From: Mallotus nudiflorus
Taxonomy: Eukaryota > Streptophyta > Magnoliopsida > Malpighiales > Euphorbiaceae
Assembly: GCA_947683625.1 (NCBI GenBank)
Contig: CANTUR010000793.1
Location: 1,364,001 to 1,428,000 of the forward strand
Direction of reading: 5' to 3'
Length of the DNA stretch: 64,000 bases
Shown here: positions 1 to 9,461 of the stretch, one piece after another
Numbering within the stretch: the stretch's first letter is position 1
Layout: the number at the start of each line of letters is the position of its first letter
Notes under the pieces: generated by a model
The model's input: only the letters and a program-made list of their open reading frames with translations
Database searches by the model: none
What the model was told of the DNA's origin: nothing
Made by a program: the position numbers and the translations under genes

Positions 1-917
1 AAATTCAACTATCATTTCAATTAAACTTAGAAAGTTACCATAATTTTGTTCAAATATCTTTTCTTTTGTTCCTCAAAAAGCAAGATTATATTTAGAGAGA
101 TATTTAACCACTGCAATAATTCTTAATAAAACTTTTTTTCAATGCTCTTTTTTTTTTATTAATTTGTTCTTGTACATGTTTATCAATAATCTTATTCTTT
201 TGCAATCTTATTTCTAAATCTATCCAACTACTCATGCTAGTGATGTGTTCATGGCTTGTCTCATAACTTCTAATTTGATTACCTAAGTTTTTTCAATCTT
301 TACTTCCTTCATTTACTAATTGACTTGTACTAAACTGTGAATTAAATAATTTACAACAAAAACAATATACTCTATCTAAATATTTTGAATATACTAGCCA
401 TTGTTTGTCATGTTTTTCTCCATTTGATAATTTTTGTGTATCAAAAAATATTGAAAAGTGTCTATTATTTTCATCCTTCGGAAAATGTAACCAACTATAT
501 CTAATTGGACCTTTCTCTACATCTAAATCTCTAAAGTTCATATCAATATTTTTCCAATGTCCAGGATCATTTATATTTATAGATGCCAAATTGGATGTCT
601 CTACAAATTCTGAAGTGTTTTCTACAACAGCTTCATTTTTGTTTTTTTTCATCATTAGTAATGGAACCAACATTTGTTTTTTCTTCAATCTCATTATTAG
701 AATCATTAACACAATAATTTAGTCTAATAACATCAACGTGTCTTTCTAATTTATTTTCAAGTACATTTTGTTCTTCAATTGAACTTGATGCAGCATCTTT
801 TTTTTTATTGTTAATGACAAATTTATCAAGTGCTCCCTGCTAAGATTTAATTAGCATTTCAATTTTCCTCTTTTTCTTTAATTTTTTATATTCACTTTCA
901 TATTTTCTATTAGGCAT
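1..917 (-). pseudogene. hAT transposase N-terminal part (TTF-type zinc finger), decayed
   Basis: Read on the minus strand from an ATG at 917, the translation gives a basic Lys-rich N-terminus, then a TTF-type zinc-finger region. That region contains the 'DPGHW', 'RYSWLHFPKDE', 'KQWLVYSKYLDRVYCFCCKLF' style motifs of plant ZMYM1-like hAT transposases, followed by 'SHEHITSMSSW' and 'LLRIIAVVKYLS' segments. It is broken: an in-frame TAG at 842-840, frame changes near 640 and 295, and a stop in the segment around 75-80. The DDE catalytic core and dimerisation domain would lie further left, outside the window. The family assignment is confident; this copy cannot encode a full protein. Confidence 0.8.
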
Positions 918-1525
918 GATTTTTTTAAAAAAAATCGATCAAAATATAAATTACAATAAAAATGAAAACTCTTAAATCAAGAATAACAAACAAAATTCTA
1001 ATTCTAGCAAATACAACAAAAGTTTCTAATTTTTTAAATATATGAGATCAATGATGAATCAATAAATGAACTCAATGTCCAATAAAATATAAATGTAATT
1101 AAAAAAAAGAAAAGAAAAGAAAGAGATTAAAGAGATAGAACAATAAAACCTAAAATATAATTCTTGACTAGCAAAAATCAAATGAGGCAAGGAATTTGGT
1201 AAAGATAATAAAAGAAAGAAAATAGCATCTTGATGATAATTAATTAATTGTTGAAGACTGAAGAGTGGCAAAGAACTGGCAAAGAACATATAAGCAATTT
1301 TTTTTTAACAAATGAGCAAATTAGTTATATATAAAGAAAATAGGGAAGATGAATCAAGAGTATCCTATATCAATATTTATTATCATTATCTTTTTTAACA
1401 AAGTTGTTGTCATTACTTTAGGTATAAGGATTCCATAATTTTTTGACTTTTGGATTGCTCATTGGGAAAGAACAAATCTTTCCCAAAATAGGTGATGGCC
1501 TTTTGTTTTTTAACAAAATAGGTAT

Positions 1526-1620
1526 AGGTATAAGGCCTTTTTTTTATCATTGATATTAACCTAAAGGTATAAGGCCTTTTTTTTACCATTGATATTAACC
1601 TAAAGGTATAAGGCCTTTTA
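1526..1620. repeat. 39-bp tandem repeat, about 2.4 copies
   Basis: Units beginning AGGTATAAGGCC start at 1526, 1565 and 1604, exactly 39 bp apart. Each contains a T-run followed by ATTGATATTAACCTAA. It lies in the untranslated leader of the hAT element, where subterminal repeats are common. No coding capacity. Confidence 0.9.
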
Positions 1621-1671
1621 ACATTTCAATTCTTCTTAAAAAAAAAATTGATATTTAATATATGGCCTATA

Positions 1672-1689
1672 TGTGTGTGTGTGTGTGTT
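1672..1689. repeat. (TG)n microsatellite
   Basis: Nine TG dinucleotides in a row, just inside the inferred hAT terminus. Confidence 0.9.
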
Positions 1690-2485
1690 TGAGGCCTAAG
1701 GCAACTGCCTCATTTGCCTTAAGGCTAAACCGACACTAATGACATGATAGCTTCTCACCATATTTAATAATATATTATTAATTAATCTATTTTTATCATT
1801 AATACTATTGTAGGCGGCGGGGTTTAGCGCGCGCCCAAGTATTTGGCGACCACGGCACTGTGTGGGCTCGAGGCCCATTAGGAAATGCGATATAGGTCAT
1901 GGGCCTATTCGGAGATGGATTCGCCACTCGGATAAAAGCTGGGACACACTGTACAGTAACTGGATCCCACAGAGGTTCCTAAAAGCCGTCATCAGAGATC
2001 GGGTTCGGAAACTGGGTATGAGCGTTTGAATGCTCACCCAACCTTACGGTTGGCCTTCGTTTGTCTTTTGTGTTTTATTACCATTTAATTATTTAATTAT
2101 TTACTCATTTACCACACATAATGAAATTGCCTTCGGATAATTGCCAGATTTTATAATTAAGTCCGAGTTTGCATATTAGTCCAATTTCATGCCTTTAAGT
2201 CCCAACATTCAAAAAAACGCAGTAAATAAAATAAATAATAATTTACAACCATACATTCAAAATTAAAAGGGAAATGGATTAAGGATTACAATGCTTTTTA
2301 GGCTAAATAAAAGAATAATATACAAAAAATAAACCAATAAAATAATATAAAAGCAGCAATGTACAAGGGATAACTAGTAAAAGTGATTACTCGATGACAT
2401 AAATCATCAAGTAATTCCTGCAAATAACACACGGTTAGCCCTTGCTTTCACAAAAAATGAAGTCACATGTAACGATACTTACAAG

Positions 2486-2490
<5 letters not shown>

Positions 2491-2548
<58 letters not shown>
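2491..2548. repeat. (TA)n microsatellite in 3' LTR
   Basis: 29 uninterrupted TA units; the homologous place in the right LTR (about 14852-14862) has only a few, so the tract expanded after insertion or contracted in the other copy. Confidence 0.95.
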
Positions 2549-2551
<3 letters not shown>

Positions 2552-2715
2552 GGGGGATTTCGCATTACGGACTAAAGAAACCATCAAATAGTCAAGATAA
2601 TCACCATCATGCAATTATACAGACATATTTAAGGTCAAAAGGGTACATATTAAAGCAGACGTCATAGAAAGCAAACAAACAAAAAATGAAACAGGAAGTG
2701 GGTTAACCCTGTCAA

Positions 2716-2902
2716 TGAGGCGGTCGCGTCATTGATGAGGCGATCGCCTCATTGATGAAGCGACGCCTCATCAACAGGGGCTCTTACAATTCCAAGGCAA
2801 AAAAGGTAACACACACACAAAAGATAGACTCCCTAAAGGCCTATCAATGGGGCGATCGCCTCATTGAGATGAGGCAACGCCTCTATAAAGAGGTCTCACC
2901 TG
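2716..2902. repeat. Cluster of GAGGCGATCGCCTC-type palindromes (LTR)
   Basis: Two groups (2716-2775 and 2848-2902) of alternating GAGGCG and CGCCTC half-sites separated by CATTGATGA spacers, including exact GCGATCGC octamers at 2740 and about 2853. A related but diverged group is in the right LTR at 15029-15195. Confidence 0.8.
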
Positions 2903-3577
2903 ATCACCAGGCTAGCTCTGACTCCCAAGACGTACAGACTTCTACTCTAAGTAACCAAAACATGCATATACACACTCTACACTCATCATACTATGACTAC
3001 ATGTAAAATTATTCAAAGATCCATCAATAAAATGAGATATCAAGCATGACACACTAGAGATAAACCTAAAATGTACTAATGGTTCAGTTACACATAAGCA
3101 AGAACACACAAAATAATGAACATGTCAAGTTTAAGTGCAGATTTTATACCAAAATGAGAGGCCCTCCGAGCTGTTTTGATTGAGATCCTTGCTAGGATGT
3201 GGTATCTACCTTTGACACAAGTTTCTTCCTTCTTCTCTTATGGAGAAAGTGGACTTCTTTGCTTCAACCTTCCTCCCCTTTCTTCAGGACGTTTTTTCTT
3301 TTTTTTTCTCCCTTATGTCTTCTTCTTTCTTTTTTACAGCTCCTCTCCCTTTTTTCTCACCAACCTCCCCCCTTTTCTTTCTCTCTCTTTTTTTCTCTTT
3401 TATTCCTTACCTTTCCCATGCCCCTAAGCCTCCTAGCCCATCATGAGCTCTCACAGCCTTTTTTCTTTCCCCAAAAATCTTTCCTCATGCAAGAAAGAGG
3501 TTTGGAGAGTGGGGCCCGCACCACTTGACCGTCATGATTGTAGCTGCATTAAATGCAGTTGCAAGTGGGCTGCCATA

Positions 3578-3642
3578 GGGGCGATCGCCTCATTGGCACT
3601 TGCCAAAGAGGCGATCGCCTCATTACACTGAGGCAATGCCCC
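3578..3642. repeat. GCGATCGC palindrome pair in LTR-specific segment
   Basis: Two GCGATCGC octamers about 30 bp apart within the part of the 3' LTR that is absent from the 5' LTR; spacer and flanks also carry GAGGC/GCCTC half-sites. Confidence 0.8.
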
Positions 3643-3872
3643 TTTGGCCCGGGCCTGCGTTGGGCCAAGCGGGCTTAGGCCGAATTTTGATAGTTGAGCT
3701 CGATTTTGGGTTTTTCAGGCTTTGGATTTTCAAGTCCACTTTCCAATAGAGATTCAGGCTTCATTCTCATGTCCAAGTTTCACATTCTTATCATTGGGCT
3801 TGAGAACAGGCCAGTCAAACCGAGCGCCCCTAATTCGTCCCCTAACATGGGCCATCGAATCGGATGTCTATA

Positions 3873-3890
3873 GTTTGCCCCCTGATTTTT
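3873..3890 (-). promoter_or_regulatory. Polypurine tract of the Tat element
   Basis: On the minus strand AAAAATCAGGGGGCAAAC directly precedes the 3' LTR start, the position expected for the plus-strand DNA primer of an LTR retrotransposon. Confidence 0.7.
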
Positions 3891-3974
3891 CAAAAAAAAA
3901 ATACATGCAATGACCATTTTTCAAAAAATCACATGCATAACAGTGAACAAACAATAAGATGAGCAACATCCTTT

Positions 3975-4300
3975 AATTTTGAAACGTGACTGTGATCCTC
4001 GAGTTTTCCTGGCCTGATCAGCCACTCATTAATATTTGATAGAGATATTTGAAAACTTTTAACCTCAGGTTTTCCTGGCCTGACCCTTACAACATTGGAA
4101 TTTGATTCTCGGGTTTTCTTGGTCCGATCATCACTGAAACTTGATTCTCGGGTTTTCTTGGCCTGATTTTCGCAACACTGAAACTTGATTCTCAAATTTT
4201 CCTAGCTCGATCATCGCTGGGGATGTGGTTTTCAGATTTTCCTGGTCTGATTATCACTCCTCTGGGGACATAGATTTTCGAGTTTTCCTGGCCCAGTTGT
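3975..4300. repeat. Degenerate tandem repeat, period roughly 50-60 bp
   Basis: About six imperfect units built around TTGATTCTCGGGTTTTCTTG and GGCCTGATCATC. They form the part of the element's 3' UTR next to the polypurine tract. The ORFs here merely translate the repeat. Confidence 0.6.
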
Positions 4301-4351
4301 CCTTTGCTTCCGACTTCGGGGATACTACTCGAACAGTCATCTCGATCCTTC

Positions 4352-4573
4352 AAGCTTCGGGGATTCAAACCCGAATAGCCCTTTCTTTGAGCTTTGGGGA
4401 TTCAAACCCAAACAGCCCTTTCTCTGAGCTTCAAGGATTCAAACCCGAACATCCCTTTCTTTGAGCTTCGGGGATTCAAACCCGAACAACCCTTTCTTTG
4501 AGCTTCAGGGATTCAAACCCGAATAGCCATATCCTTGAGCTTTGGGGATTCAAACCCGAACAATCCTTTCTCT
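4352..4573. repeat. 37-bp tandem repeat, six copies
   Basis: Units of the form GAGCTTCGGGGATTCAAACC plus CGAACAACCCTTTCTTT start at 4352, 4389, 4426, 4463, 4500 and 4537, a constant 37-bp period with a few substitutions per unit. Short tandem arrays in the 3' UTR are a known property of Tat-lineage elements and a proposed source of satellites. This array fits that pattern. Confidence 0.9.
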
Positions 4574-5012
4574 GGAAACTTCATCTCAAAAATCCGTACT
4601 CTGAATTCTACCTCCCTAGTATGCGGCACTAATTTCCACCCATCAATTCATTTCATCATCATCATTTTTTTCTTACACTTCTTGTGCTTCTTGCATCCTC
4701 CCCTATTTTATAGCCAATGGAGAATGAGAGAACACCCCATGTACCTGGGTGGGATCGCATCCCACCTCTTGTTAGTGCTTCTAGGAGCTTGGGATTGACC
4801 CGCGGAGACTCGATTCCTCTTTTGGTAGACCTAGGGTCCCACATTTGCTCATCTGCATCCAGAGAAGCTAGTACCTTATAATTTCCTACAAAATTACATT
4901 GGTTCAGTGATTAATCAAACATAATTATCAAATCAGGACATTAATTTATTAAGCAAATGAGAAATCCATGTTTTGATCGCCAGGAATCGGGAACTGTGCC
5001 TATCCCACCTTA

Positions 5013-5190
5013 CAGAGGCAATCACCTCATCGTAGAGGCGATCGTCTCTTTAATGAGGCGATCGCCTTATTGATGAGATGATTAGCTTCTGTGAAGAGAC
5101 GATAACTTATCGCCCTTTCACAAAGTCGATCGCCTCTCCAATGATGCGATCGCCTCTATGATGAGGCGATAGCCTCTACGATGAGGTTCA
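5013..5190. repeat. Dense palindrome cluster, GAGGCGATCGCCTC type
   Basis: About eight half- or full-palindrome motifs (GAGGCAATCACCTC, GAGGCGATCGTCTC, GAGGCGATCGCCTT, ATGCGATCGCCTC and others) in 178 bp, with exact GCGATCGC at 5058 and 5146. It lies immediately upstream of the antisense PMD gene. Function unknown; a hairpin-rich or binding-site array is possible. Confidence 0.75.
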
Positions 5191-5255
5191 TCAACAGGGC
5201 AAACCGCATTTTCTAAAAATCCATTCATTCTGAATTCCTTTCCTAAAACCATAAC

Positions 5256-7368
5256 ATGCATAAATTTCACTTCCCTATCTATTGTTTACAGCATGACACT
5301 CAGACGTTCAAGGGTGCCGGGAATTTTTATGGAGCCCAGGTCTTCTTCAGTGATTTGACTGACGAGCAGAGGGACCGGATTCAGGAGATGGGGTTTGAGG
5401 ACTTTGTACTCTCACTTCTATCCAAGAAGGGGCACACGGATTACCAACCACTGCATGCCCTGATGGAGAGGTGGTTTAATACGACCCACACCTTCCACCT
5501 CCTATTCAGTGAGCTTACTCTAGACCCAATATCATTTGCTGCCATCACGGGGATTGCCTGTGCCAGGGATCCTATTCCCTTTGATGTGAGTCTACATTAG
5601 CTATCTCCGGATAAGGCCGCATATATTGAGCGACTTTTAGGGATGACCCCTGACATGAAGGGGACTCATACCCTTAAGCTGGACTCGATCAAGAGCTTTT
5701 ACACTTGAGATTAGGCCGCATCAATGATCTCTCCCCTTGAGATTGACCAGGTGGTGAGGGCTTTTTTGCTCTACCTGCTCGGTACCACCTTCTTTGCTGA
5801 CACTACCAACTCTATCAATATGATGTTCCTACCGGCCCTTCAGGATCTTGACCCAATTCACACATTCGATTGGGGTAGCTGTGCCCTGGCATACTTGTAC
5901 TGAAGCATGGACGAGGTGGTCCGAGGGGCTAGGAGGTTTTGCAGCTTTTGGCATGCTGTTCTGGTACGTCATGATCCCCTTTTTCCTTTATCTTGTTCTG
6001 ACCCCCATTACTTACATCAGTCTTCTCAACTTCTCCTATTTTATTTTTCAGGTCTGGGCTCTAGAGCTAGAGTTGCTTGTGGGCATTACCCAAGTGGGAG
6101 ACCATTTCTCGGCCCTTGGTAGGTGGGGCGCCAGCCATGTCATAAAGAGGCACCTTGCACGAGTTCATATCCACAGACAGCACTTGAACTCTCTGACACA
6201 GGATGCGGTACCTACAAAGCACAAACCTTCTTATTAGTAAATTATTCACATTCAATTTACTTACATATCGACATCTCTTTTCTTTTCAAATCCAAAACCA
6301 TTTGTGGGGGTCCGAGGACACTTGGACCATTAAGATGACTCACTCCAGGCCCTTATCTCATAAGAGGGTACTCTTCTGTGGCCCTAGGTATCGAGCTTGG
6401 TACTTGGGGGAGCAGGTCTTGAACTAGAGGGCAAGCGTTAGAGCTAGGTGGGTCCCCAGGTCCCCTCCTAATAGTATGCTTTGGGCTCAATAGCTGGAGG
6501 GCGACGACCTCACTCAGGCTATTATGGGCTCACCAGCTGTGGATCACACAGTTCACGTGAAGAGCCGGTATGCAGAGTTCATCCACACCCACCTTCTGCT
6601 GACGGTCCCCTTTTAGGCTGCTTCTACCTCTCAGGTAAATCCTTGTAAGTTCCCCTTTCTATTGTGAATTGATTGTATTCTTAATATGTTCCTCCTACTT
6701 TCATCTTCAAGTTGCGCCTATTAGGCCTGTGGCCCCGGTTAGGTCTTGAGTGAAGGAGAGAGAGCCCTTAAGGCGTCGACTAGATCCGGGCAGGGAGAAG
6801 ACTTCTGCACCTGGCGAGGAAGCCAGGTCGACGACTGCCCCCGGTTCTGATTTTGTCCCAGGCAGCTTCATCCATGTCCCCGACCCTCTAGCTTAATATT
6901 GGGTTCCCCCTGGAGAGCTATCACGCCAGTTCTTGGACTTGGACAAGGACCTGACCCCTGCATGCACCCCTGGTGGTGCTACTCACGTATGTGCTTTTCC
7001 TGACCTGCTTTCTCTATAATTCTCGAACCAAATGTTAGTTCCAACATTTATTTCAATAATGCAGATTCCACTGGAGCAGGGCCTATATATGTATCACATG
7101 ATAGAGGCCCAGAGAGACTAATGCTGGAGGTCAACCAGCAGTGGAGGGTAAAAACCTCTTCATTTTCTACATGTATGCATGCTTGCATGGTTTACTAACC
7201 GGCGATTTATCTGAATAGGATCGAGACGTGGCCAGCAGGGCGAGGATCGCTACTCTCGAGCATCAGATTGATGTATTTCAGATTGATGAGGACGATGAGG
7301 AGGAAGACAGGAGCGGCAGCGGCGCCGGGGGAGAAGATGACCCTGAGGGTACGGGATCAGATGCTTGA
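5256..7368 (+). pseudogene. Plant-mobile-domain (PMD) protein gene, antisense cargo of the Tat element, multi-exon
   Basis: I recognise a plant mobile domain. The first exon (from ATG 5256) has 'LMERWFNTTHTFHLLFSELTLDP', matching the domain start. Residues translated from about 5750-5960 ('RAFLLYLLGTTFFAD', 'LPALQDLDPIHTF', 'WGSCALAYLY') match its core. A canonical intron at 5964-6051 (GTACGT...TTTTCAG) joins to 'VWALELE', as usual for this domain. Further likely introns end in TTCAAG near 6710, AATGCAG near 7065 and TGAATAG near 7219. The last exon is acidic (DEDDEEED, glycine- and serine-rich) and stops at 7366-7368. Several in-frame stops (for example at 5598-5600, 5707 and 5900) make it a pseudogene. 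It lies antisense to gag-pol, between integrase and the 3' LTR. Domain call strong; exon limits approximate. Confidence 0.75.
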
Positions 7369-7610
7369 TGTTCTAGGGTTAAAATTTATATAGTCTTTAA
7401 GTAGTGAATGCAAAATTTTGGTTTTAGAATTTATGAACAGAATGTTTACAGAACTCAACATTTTCCTTGATTAAATTCATTTGTTTTGCTTTTCTCATTT
7501 CTTCACATGTGAGTTGATTTCAATGTTTGCATGCGTAATTGTCCCACTATATTCCAATGGCACCTGTTTAGACTATATGATTCGAAGAAACGTAGTCGGC
7601 CCGTACTACT

Positions 7611-7732
7611 GATGAGGTGATTACCTCATGGCACCCTAGTGAAGAGGCGATCGCCTCTTGCTGCTGAGGCTGTGCCTCATTGATGAGGCAATCGCCTCAT
7701 CAATGAGGCGACCACCTCAGCAGCAGGTGGTC
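7611..7732. repeat. Palindrome cluster, GAGGCGATCGCCTC type, between the antisense genes
   Basis: GATGAGGTGATTACCTCAT, GAGGCGATCGCCTC (octamer at 7647), GAGGCAATCGCCTC and GAGGCGACCACCTC follow each other within 122 bp, immediately upstream of the second antisense gene. Same motif family as in the LTRs and at 5013-5190. Confidence 0.75.
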
Positions 7733-7872
7733 TTGCCCCTTTAAAACCCACATTCCTGTGTTTGCCCTAATTTTTGAATCCCCTTCATCCTTCCCTTTCT
7801 GTTTCTCCCTCTAAGTGTCTCTGAAAAGTCACAAACATGATAGAATAAAGTCTGAGGTCCCTAAAGTCGATT

Positions 7873-8834
7873 TTGAAAGGTTTGGACAATAAATCTTGGG
7901 TCCGGTTAGAGCCGTTTCATCTTGTGGTCTTCAAATCACTCCATACTAGGAGAATTAATTACCCTTTTCTCCATGCCATGGTTCAATTTTGGGATCCCCA
8001 GAAACATGTTTTTTGGCTCAACATAATAGAAATATGTCCCCTACCGGAGGAATTCGAGGCAATTCTCAGCCATCATATAGATTCCGCTTGCTAACTTGCA
8101 ATTCCTGCTCTTGAAAACCCGAATTCTCGCTCCATTCAGCAACAAATGGTGTGTATGTTCAATCTTCCACCTCAGTCTTCCTTCCACTGTATCTCCGGCT
8201 CATAAATCAAATTGGAGTCCCTCCTTGAAGTCATCATGATTGTGGACAAAGGGGAAACTTACTAGCCTCGTATGTTAGCCCTCTATTTATATGCTCAATT
8301 TCTATTGGTTTCCCCCTCAGGGCACTGTGATTCGAAAATCCTCTCCATCCTCGATCAAGTGGAGTCAGAGCTCAATCCCTTCCCTCTTATCTTAGCAGAA
8401 ACCATCATTGGATTGGATGACTTCATAAGGACGCGACAATTCTCTGGAAGTCCCTTTTTGTTGGAGGTAAGTTTCCTATTGCCCCTCCTTTACTTTCAAC
8501 TACCAATACTGCCTGCATCTAAACATTTTTAATCCTGTAGATGTGGCTTTATAAAAAGATGGGCTTGATCGAACCTCCCCAAGACATTAGGCATTATCAA
8601 GCCAAGCATTATCGAACAAGGAAACTACATCCCATCCCTACAAACATTTATGGCTGGCTATCATCATTCCCTGATACATTGGTCCGCTGGATGTGCCCCT
8701 GGTGGGGGTTACAGCATGTGACCCTTCGATCTTATACATATTGTGTCTCGACTGTCGGTCTCCATTTTGCCACTTTCTACAATCCAGCCCGCCTCTGTTG
8801 CCAATACGGTGCCAATACGTTCATAAACAACTGA
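7873..8834 (+). pseudogene. DUF7745-like protein gene, second antisense cargo gene of the Tat element
   Basis: Three pieces in one gene. 7873-8094 contains 'FWDPQKHVFWLN' and 'CPLPEEFEAIL', the typical start of DUF7745-type plant transposon proteins. 8272-8466, in the same frame, has 'LILAETIIGLDDF'. After a 74-bp intron with canonical borders (GTAAGT at 8467, CTGTAG ending 8540), 8541-8834 continues in phase with 'MWLYKKMGLIEPP' and 'WMCPWWGLQHVTLRS'. In-frame stops at 8092-8094 and in the stretch 8100-8271 break the first part. It sits head-to-tail behind the PMD gene, with a palindrome cluster in between. Such proteins are known mainly as extra ORFs in Ty3 elements and as host paralogues; biochemical function unknown. 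Confidence 0.7.
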
Positions 8835-9461
8835 TTATAGAGCCTGTTCACGAGTTCGAGCCAGGGCCGCTTTCTTAAAATTTTTTGGACCACCTAGTGG
8901 CAACTTGGCCTTGAAGAGCCATCGAAAGAAATTTAAGCTATGACGGTGATCAGACCACTAATGATCATTACAATGCGTGGGTTTGCTTGCAACAGACAGA
9001 AAGAGACAAATTTATTAAATATAAAAGGACAAGAGAATTACAAATGTTAAGTTCACAGGGTAGGTAACAAAAGAAGACAAAACAAAACTAGCTCATGGAA
9101 TGAAGTCGTCATTTTCCCTTTTGTTAGAAGTAATTTCCCTTGTGTACTAGTTAAACGGCTTGTAATGGACACATTATGCAATGTTTAACGACAATTAAAG
9201 CAATCCATTTCATTTCATTTAAGCGCAAAACGTATATACATTTTACTTCTAGTACATCTCATGTTATTAGTTGGCTTGCCCTTGCAATTTTTCCAACTAA
9301 CCATTTTGTGTCTCTCCTTCCCCTTTTACATGTCCTTAACTTTTTCCTGGACCGCCTCTTTCGAGGTTTTCAGTCCAGCAGGACCCCCCCTTTTTTTCTT
9401 TTTGGTCTCTAACTTTTACCTAGACAGCCTCTTTTCGAGGTTTTCTCCCTAGCGAGACTTT

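Larger units (their letters stand above)
1..1738 (-). mobile_element. hAT-superfamily DNA transposon (TTF/ZMYM type), 5' part
   Basis: The transposase fragment at 1-917 lies in a longer element whose 5' end appears to be near 1738. There the minus strand reads TAGTGTCGGTTTAGCC followed by short inverted GCCTTAAGGC-type motifs, a hAT-like terminal layout. The interval 918-1738 holds no gene, only AT-rich leader DNA, a 39-bp tandem repeat and a TG microsatellite. The 3' half and the other terminal repeat lie outside the window, so the terminus and 8-bp duplication cannot be confirmed. The superfamily call rests on the protein; the end coordinate is inferred. Confidence 0.55.
1809..3872 (-). repeat. 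3' LTR of the Tat element
   Basis: About 2.06 kb, alignable by eye to 14169-15703 from the first base. It differs by a (TA)n expansion at 2491-2548 and by a segment of about 465 bp (roughly 3208-3672) that the right LTR lacks. That extra segment has a T/C-rich tract and two GCGATCGC palindromes. The minus-strand 5' terminus reads TATAGA instead of TGTAGA, a point change in the canonical TG end. ORFs in this LTR are low-complexity and not genes. Confidence 0.92.

Noticed and set aside
1696..1878. Minus-strand ORF at the junction of hAT and LTR (and its relative at 14035-14238)
   Set aside because: Spans an element boundary or LTR end; reading is fortuitous.
2740..2747. GCGATCGC octamer, the cyanobacterial HIP1 word, as a sign of bacterial contamination
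   Set aside because: All copies are inside a plant LTR element with a target duplication; no bacterial genes nearby.
3176..3528. Overlapping plus-strand ORFs rich in Phe, Leu and Ser
   Set aside because: Translations of a T/C-rich tract within the LTR; no start context or domain.
5013..5190. Regularly spaced palindromes that might suggest a CRISPR-like array
   Set aside because: Spacing is irregular, units diverge, it is in a plant retrotransposon and no associated genes exist.
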